Below, one piece after another: positions 7,597 through 10,384 of a DNA stretch of 10,384 bases. The notes below the pieces were generated by a model that searched no databases, had not been told where the DNA came from, and saw only the letters and a list, made by a program, of their open reading frames with translations. How positions within the stretch are numbered: position 1 is the first letter of the stretch; each line of letters starts with the position of its first letter. A program made the translations under genes and the position numbers. Source of the DNA: JABDPF01 sp036351575 (lineage in GTDB: Bacteria; Pseudomonadota; Gammaproteobacteria; Xanthomonadales; SZUA-36); assembly GCA_036351575.1 (NCBI GenBank), contig JAZBPJ010000112.1, positions 1 through 10,384 on the forward strand, in the 5' to 3' direction.

Positions 7597-7768
7597 TTTT
7601 ATCTCCTTTGGCCTGGACCGGGCCGATTGAGCGCGGAAGGCTCCCTGACGATTGTCCCCGAAGCGCACCGGCCCGTGCAACGGCTTCGCTGCCGGCCGGC
7701 GCCGCCTGGCGGTCAGGCTTCTGGCTTCTCATGCTAAGCTGATCCGACCGAGCGAAAAGAGCCCCAGC
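7597..7768. promoter_or_regulatory. Divergent intergenic region between aminotransferase and DUF3604 genes
   Basis: These 172 bases must hold the promoters of both divergent genes. For the rightward gene, TGCTAAGCT at 7732-7740 resembles an extended -10 (TGn plus hexamer) and would give a leader of about 22 bases. For the leftward gene, TTGCAC and GACAAT with an 18-base spacer are possible -35 and -10 boxes. Both are weak matches. A GC-rich palindromic patch (GCCGGCCGGC, 7691-7700) lies between them. I see no further gene or RNA here. Confidence 0.4.
7603..7609 (-). promoter_or_regulatory. Strong ribosome binding site fixing the aminotransferase GTG start
   Basis: On the minus strand this reads AAAGGAG, 6 bases before the GTG at 7596-7594. 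It decides the start in favour of GTG over the upstream ATG at 7680. Confidence 0.75.
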
Positions 7769-9706
7769 ATGAAAACACTTGATAAGCGCATCCTGAAAAC
7801 AGCATTGACCGCAGCCTGCCTGACTGCCGCGTTCAGCAACGTCCACGCCCAGATTCATCCGTCTGCCGAGTCACTCTCGGATCTTTATCCCGGCAAGGCC
7901 TATTCGCCGTATGCCGGGCGCCGTTTTCCGGACCAGGTATTGTGGGGTGACACGCACCTGCACACGGGCCTCTCCATGGATGCAGGCCTGTTCGGCGCCC
8001 GCCTCGGACTGGACGAGGCTTACCGCTTCGCCCGCGGCGAAGAAGTCGTGGCCTCCAGCGGACAGCCCGTCCGGCTCAGCCGGCCGCTGGACTGGCTGGT
8101 GATCGCGGATCATTCCGACGGCATGGGCATGATCAATGACCTGGCGGCCGGCGCGCCCAACATCACGCGCTTCGAGCAGGGACAGCGCTGGTACGAGGGC
8201 CTGCAGGCCGGCGGTGAAGCCTCCGCGGCGGCGGCGCTGGACCTGATCACCACGTTCTCCCAGGGTGAGATGAACGAGGAGCTGCTCGGGCAGTATTCAC
8301 CCGGCTCGAAAATTTATTCCTCGGTTTGGGACAAGGTCGTCGACGCGGCCGAACGCTTCAACGAACCGGGCCGTTTCACGGCGCTGATCGGCTTTGAATG
8401 GACCTCGCTGGTCGCCGGCAACAACCTGCACCGCAACGTGATTTTCCGCGACGACGCGGACCGGGCCGGCATGATCGTACCCTACACCACGCAGGCGCCG
8501 ATCGGTTCCACCGATCCGCTGGACCTGTACAAGTGGATGGAAAACTACGAGTCGAAGACCGGCGGCTCAGCGCTGGCTCTGGCCCACAACGGCAACCTGT
8601 CCAACGGCATCATGTTCCCGGTCGACCGGCAGTACACCGGGCGCAAGCTCGATGACACTTATGTGCAGAAACGCGCCCGCTGGGAACCCATGTACGAGGT
8701 CACGCAGATCAAGGGTGACGGCGAAGCGCACCCGCTGTTGTCCCCGGACGATGCCTTTGCCGACTACGAGACCTGGGACGCCGGCAACCTCGACCTGACC
8801 GAGGCCAAGACCGCTGACATGCTGCAGGGCGAGTACGCGCGCGAAGCGCTCAAGAACGGCCTGCTGCTCGAAAAACGTCTCGGCACGAACCCCTACAAGT
8901 TCGGCATGGTCGGTTCCACCGATTCACACACCGGCCTGTCCACCGCGGAAGAAGATAACTTTTTCGGCAAGGCCAGCAACGTGGAACCCAAGCCGAGCCG
9001 GATGCAGCATCCCTTCGTGGATACCGACAAGGGCGTTGTCGAGGGTTACGAACTCGTGGCTTCCGGCTACGCCGCCGTCTGGGCGCAGGAAAACACCCGT
9101 GAAGCCATCTGGGACGCGATGGCACGCAAAGAAGTCTACGCCTCGACCGGTCCGCGCATCATCGTCCGCTTCTTCGGTGGCTGGGACTTCACCGCGGAAG
9201 ATCTGAACAGCCGCACCCCGGCCTTCCGCGGCTACGAAAAGGGTGTGCCGATGGGCGGCGATCTGCGGAAACGCGAAAACGGCGGCGCGCCGACCTTCAT
9301 GGTTTACGCACTGCGTGACGCCATCGGCGCCAACCTGGACCGCATCCAGATCGTGAAAGGCTGGCTGGACCGCAAGGGCAAGACCCATGAAAAAGTTTAC
9401 GACGTGGCCTGGTCCGGTGACCGTGCACCGGGTGAAGACGGTGCGCTGCCGCCGGTCGGCAACACGGTGGACGTCGCCAACGCCAACTGGACCAACAGCA
9501 TCGGCGCATCCGAACTGGCCACCGTCTGGACCGATCCGGACTTCGATCCCGATCAGTCGGCCTTTTACTACGCCCGCGTACTGGAAATCCCGACACCGCG
9601 ATGGATTGTCTACGACGCCTTCCGGTTTGGTGTCGATATTCCCGAGGACGCGGAGACGACACACCAGGAGCGTGCCTACACCTCGCCAATCTGGTACACG
9701 CCATAA
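7769..9706 (+). CDS. Exported DUF3604 protein (PHP-like metallohydrolase)
   Basis: The 645-residue protein belongs to the DUF3604 family, which resembles the PHP metal-dependent phosphoesterases; its physiological substrate is not known. Residues 1-27 form a signal peptide (KRILK, hydrophobic core, NVHA before Gln28), so the mature protein is periplasmic or secreted. Candidate metal ligands are WGDTHLHTG (Asp61, His63, His65), IADHSDGMG (Asp114, His115, Asp117), Glu210 in GFEWTS, His273 in LAHNGN and GSTDSHTGL (Asp385, His387), which together resemble a di- or trinuclear PHP site. VYASTGPR (457-464) is a further conserved-looking motif near the C-terminal part. The ATG at 7769 is chosen because it begins exactly at the signal peptide; an in-frame ATG at 7652 adds 39 residues that would mask it. 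The ribosome site (AAAAGAG) is mediocre. A strong terminator follows, then a PpiC-like gene on the same strand. I infer a hydrolytic role in the envelope. Confidence 0.88.
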   Translation: MKTLDKRILKTALTAACLTAAFSNVHAQIHPSAESLSDLYPGKAYSPYAGRRFPDQVLWGDTHLHTGLSMDAGLFGARLGLDEAYRFARGEEVVASSGQPVRLSRPLDWLVIADHSDGMGMINDLAAGAPNITRFEQGQRWYEGLQAGGEASAAAALDLITTFSQGEMNEELLGQYSPGSKIYSSVWDKVVDAAERFNEPGRFTALIGFEWTSLVAGNNLHRNVIFRDDADRAGMIVPYTTQAPIGSTDPLDLYKWMENYESKTGGSALALAHNGNLSNGIMFPVDRQYTGRKLDDTYVQKRARWEPMYEVTQIKGDGEAHPLLSPDDAFADYETWDAGNLDLTEAKTADMLQGEYAREALKNGLLLEKRLGTNPYKFGMVGSTDSHTGLSTAEEDNFFGKASNVEPKPSRMQHPFVDTDKGVVEGYELVASGYAAVWAQENTREAIWDAMARKEVYASTGPRIIVRFFGGWDFTAEDLNSRTPAFRGYEKGVPMGGDLRKRENGGAPTFMVYALRDAIGANLDRIQIVKGWLDRKGKTHEKVYDVAWSGDRAPGEDGALPPVGNTVDVANANWTNSIGASELATVWTDPDFDPDQSAFYYARVLEIPTPRWIVYDAFRFGVDIPEDAETTHQERAYTSPIWYTP

Positions 9707-9718
9707 TTTGCCCCGGTG

Positions 9719-9754
9719 AAAAAGGCGCTCGTGTTTTCACGGGCGCCTTTTTTT
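9719..9754 (+). terminator. Rho-independent terminator after the DUF3604 gene
   Basis: GGCGCTCGTG and CACGGGCGCC pair around a TTTT loop, with one U-G wobble (9729 with 9742). Five A's upstream extend the pairing into a run of seven T's at 9748-9754. It starts 12 bases after the stop codon. The flanking A and T runs could let it work in both directions, but only the rightward use is needed here. It lies 43 bases before the next start codon, so the next gene either has its own promoter or is fed by read-through. Confidence 0.9.
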
Positions 9755-9797
9755 GTGACCATGGCCGTTCCAAGAAACGCGACAACCGAAACGAACG

Positions 9798-10384
9798 ATG
9801 TTGAAAAAAGTCCTGACCGAACCCCTGGTTCACTTCCTGGTGCTGGGCGCCCTCCTGTTTTACGCTTATGACTGGCTCGGCGGCGAGACCGCGCCGCCGC
9901 CGGATGAAATCGTCGTCGACGACGCGCGTGTCGAGACGCTCAAAAACCAGTTCGAACGCAGTTGGCAGCGGCCGCCGTCAAGCCAGGAACTCGACGGCCT
10001 GGTCGATTCCTGGCTGCGCGAGGAAATCTTCTACCGCGAGGGGCTGGCGCTTGGCCTGGATGAGGGCGACCCGGTCGTGCGGCGCCGCATCGCACAAAAG
10101 ATGGACTTCATTTCCGAGGGGCTGCTGGTCGAAGCGCCCGACGAGGAAACACTGCGCGCCTGGTTCGAGGAGAACAGCGATCGCTACCGGGTCGATCCGG
10201 TCTATTCCCTGAAGCAGGTCTATTTCGATCCCGGCCGTTTTGACGATGACTGGGCGGGCGCCGTCGCCGCGGCGAACGCACTGCTGGAATCAGGCGACGA
10301 ACCGGAACCCGCCGCCGGGAGCCTGCTGCCCGCCACGATGGAGCGGGCGCCCGCGCGCGAGGTCAGCCGTGTATTCGGCATGAC
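9798..10384 (+). CDS. Membrane-anchored PpiC/parvulin-type peptidyl-prolyl isomerase-like protein, 3' truncated
   Basis: The first 195 codons are present and the right edge of the window cuts the gene. The N-terminus, with EPLVHFLVLGALLFYAYDWL (8-27), is a single membrane anchor of the kind seen at the start of parvulin-type peptidyl-prolyl isomerases that sit in the periplasm. It is followed by a charged helical region (about 40-130) with EEIFYREGLALGL (75-87), which resembles the SurA/PpiD-like chaperone segment preceding the parvulin domain. The catalytic parvulin domain itself would lie mostly beyond the window, so the isomerase call rests on the N-terminal pattern. The ATG at 9798 is used because it starts directly at the anchor; no clear Shine-Dalgarno is visible (the upstream bases are AAACGAACG). 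Same strand as the DUF3604 gene, 91 bases apart with a terminator between. An alternative is a membrane protein with only a chaperone-like domain. Confidence 0.68.
   Translation, partial: MLKKVLTEPLVHFLVLGALLFYAYDWLGGETAPPPDEIVVDDARVETLKNQFERSWQRPPSSQELDGLVDSWLREEIFYREGLALGLDEGDPVVRRRIAQKMDFISEGLLVEAPDEETLRAWFEENSDRYRVDPVYSLKQVYFDPGRFDDDWAGAVAAANALLESGDEPEPAAGSLLPATMERAPAREVSRVFGM

Noticed and set aside
7597..7680. N-terminal extension of the aminotransferase to the ATG at 7680
   Set aside because: The extension is basic, lacks family similarity and has no good ribosome site, while GTG at 7596 has AAAGGAG at ideal spacing.
7691..7700. GC-rich palindrome in the divergent intergenic region as an operator or REP element
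   Set aside because: Such GGCC/GCCGGC runs are common by chance at this GC content, and no second copy is seen in the window.
6427..7737. A 436-codon open frame on the plus strand opposite the aminotransferase
   Set aside because: Antisense to a gene with all PLP-site residues; no recognisable domain or start signals.
7652..7768. N-terminal extension of the DUF3604 protein to the ATG at 7652
   Set aside because: It would put 39 residues in front of a normal signal peptide and overlap the divergent promoter region.
8924..9664. A 246-codon minus-strand frame inside the DUF3604 gene
   Set aside because: Shadow of the sense frame, which carries a signal peptide and intact metal-site motifs.
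9761..9797. An ATG at 9761 as the start of a small upstream peptide or of the PpiC-like gene
   Set aside because: It is out of frame with the PpiC-like gene, and the short peptide it would encode has no recognisable feature and no ribosome site.

Overview
The window is GC-rich with high-GC codon usage and reads as chromosomal DNA of a proteobacterium, most likely a gammaproteobacterium. This rests on gene content and codon bias only; no rRNA or other phylogenetic marker is present. It holds six genes: five complete and one cut by the right edge. There is no tRNA, rRNA, CRISPR array, insertion sequence or phage gene.

The left and central part (13-7596) is read leftward. In transcription order it begins with a class V aminotransferase of the cysteine-desulfurase-like type (6367-7596). 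Next comes a two-gene RND efflux operon: the periplasmic adaptor (5116-6201) and, 11 bases later, the inner-membrane pump (1853-5104). Last is a malic enzyme (13-1701). A very AT-rich stretch with two overlapping palindromes lies just upstream of the adaptor and is the likely promoter/operator of the efflux operon. Hairpins lie after the pump gene and in the leader of the malic enzyme gene.

The right part (7769-10384) is read rightward. It holds an exported DUF3604 (PHP-like metallohydrolase) protein, a strong intrinsic terminator, and the start of a membrane-anchored protein resembling the parvulin/PpiC-type peptidyl-prolyl isomerases. About 170 bases separate the DUF3604 gene from the divergent aminotransferase gene.

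Functionally, adaptor and pump would form a tripartite exporter. The adaptor carries the R-x3-L-x6-S hairpin-tip motif used to dock TolC-type channels, and no outer-membrane channel is encoded here, so the partner is presumably elsewhere. The malic enzyme decarboxylates malate to pyruvate in central carbon metabolism. The DUF3604 protein and the PpiC-like protein both act outside the cytoplasm, and their adjacency suggests an envelope module of unknown substrate. I found no clear new defence or mobile system. The best leads are the AT-rich operator, the desulfurase-like enzyme lacking the usual active-site cysteine, the DUF3604/PpiC pair, and a lysine at a coenzyme-selectivity position of the malic enzyme.
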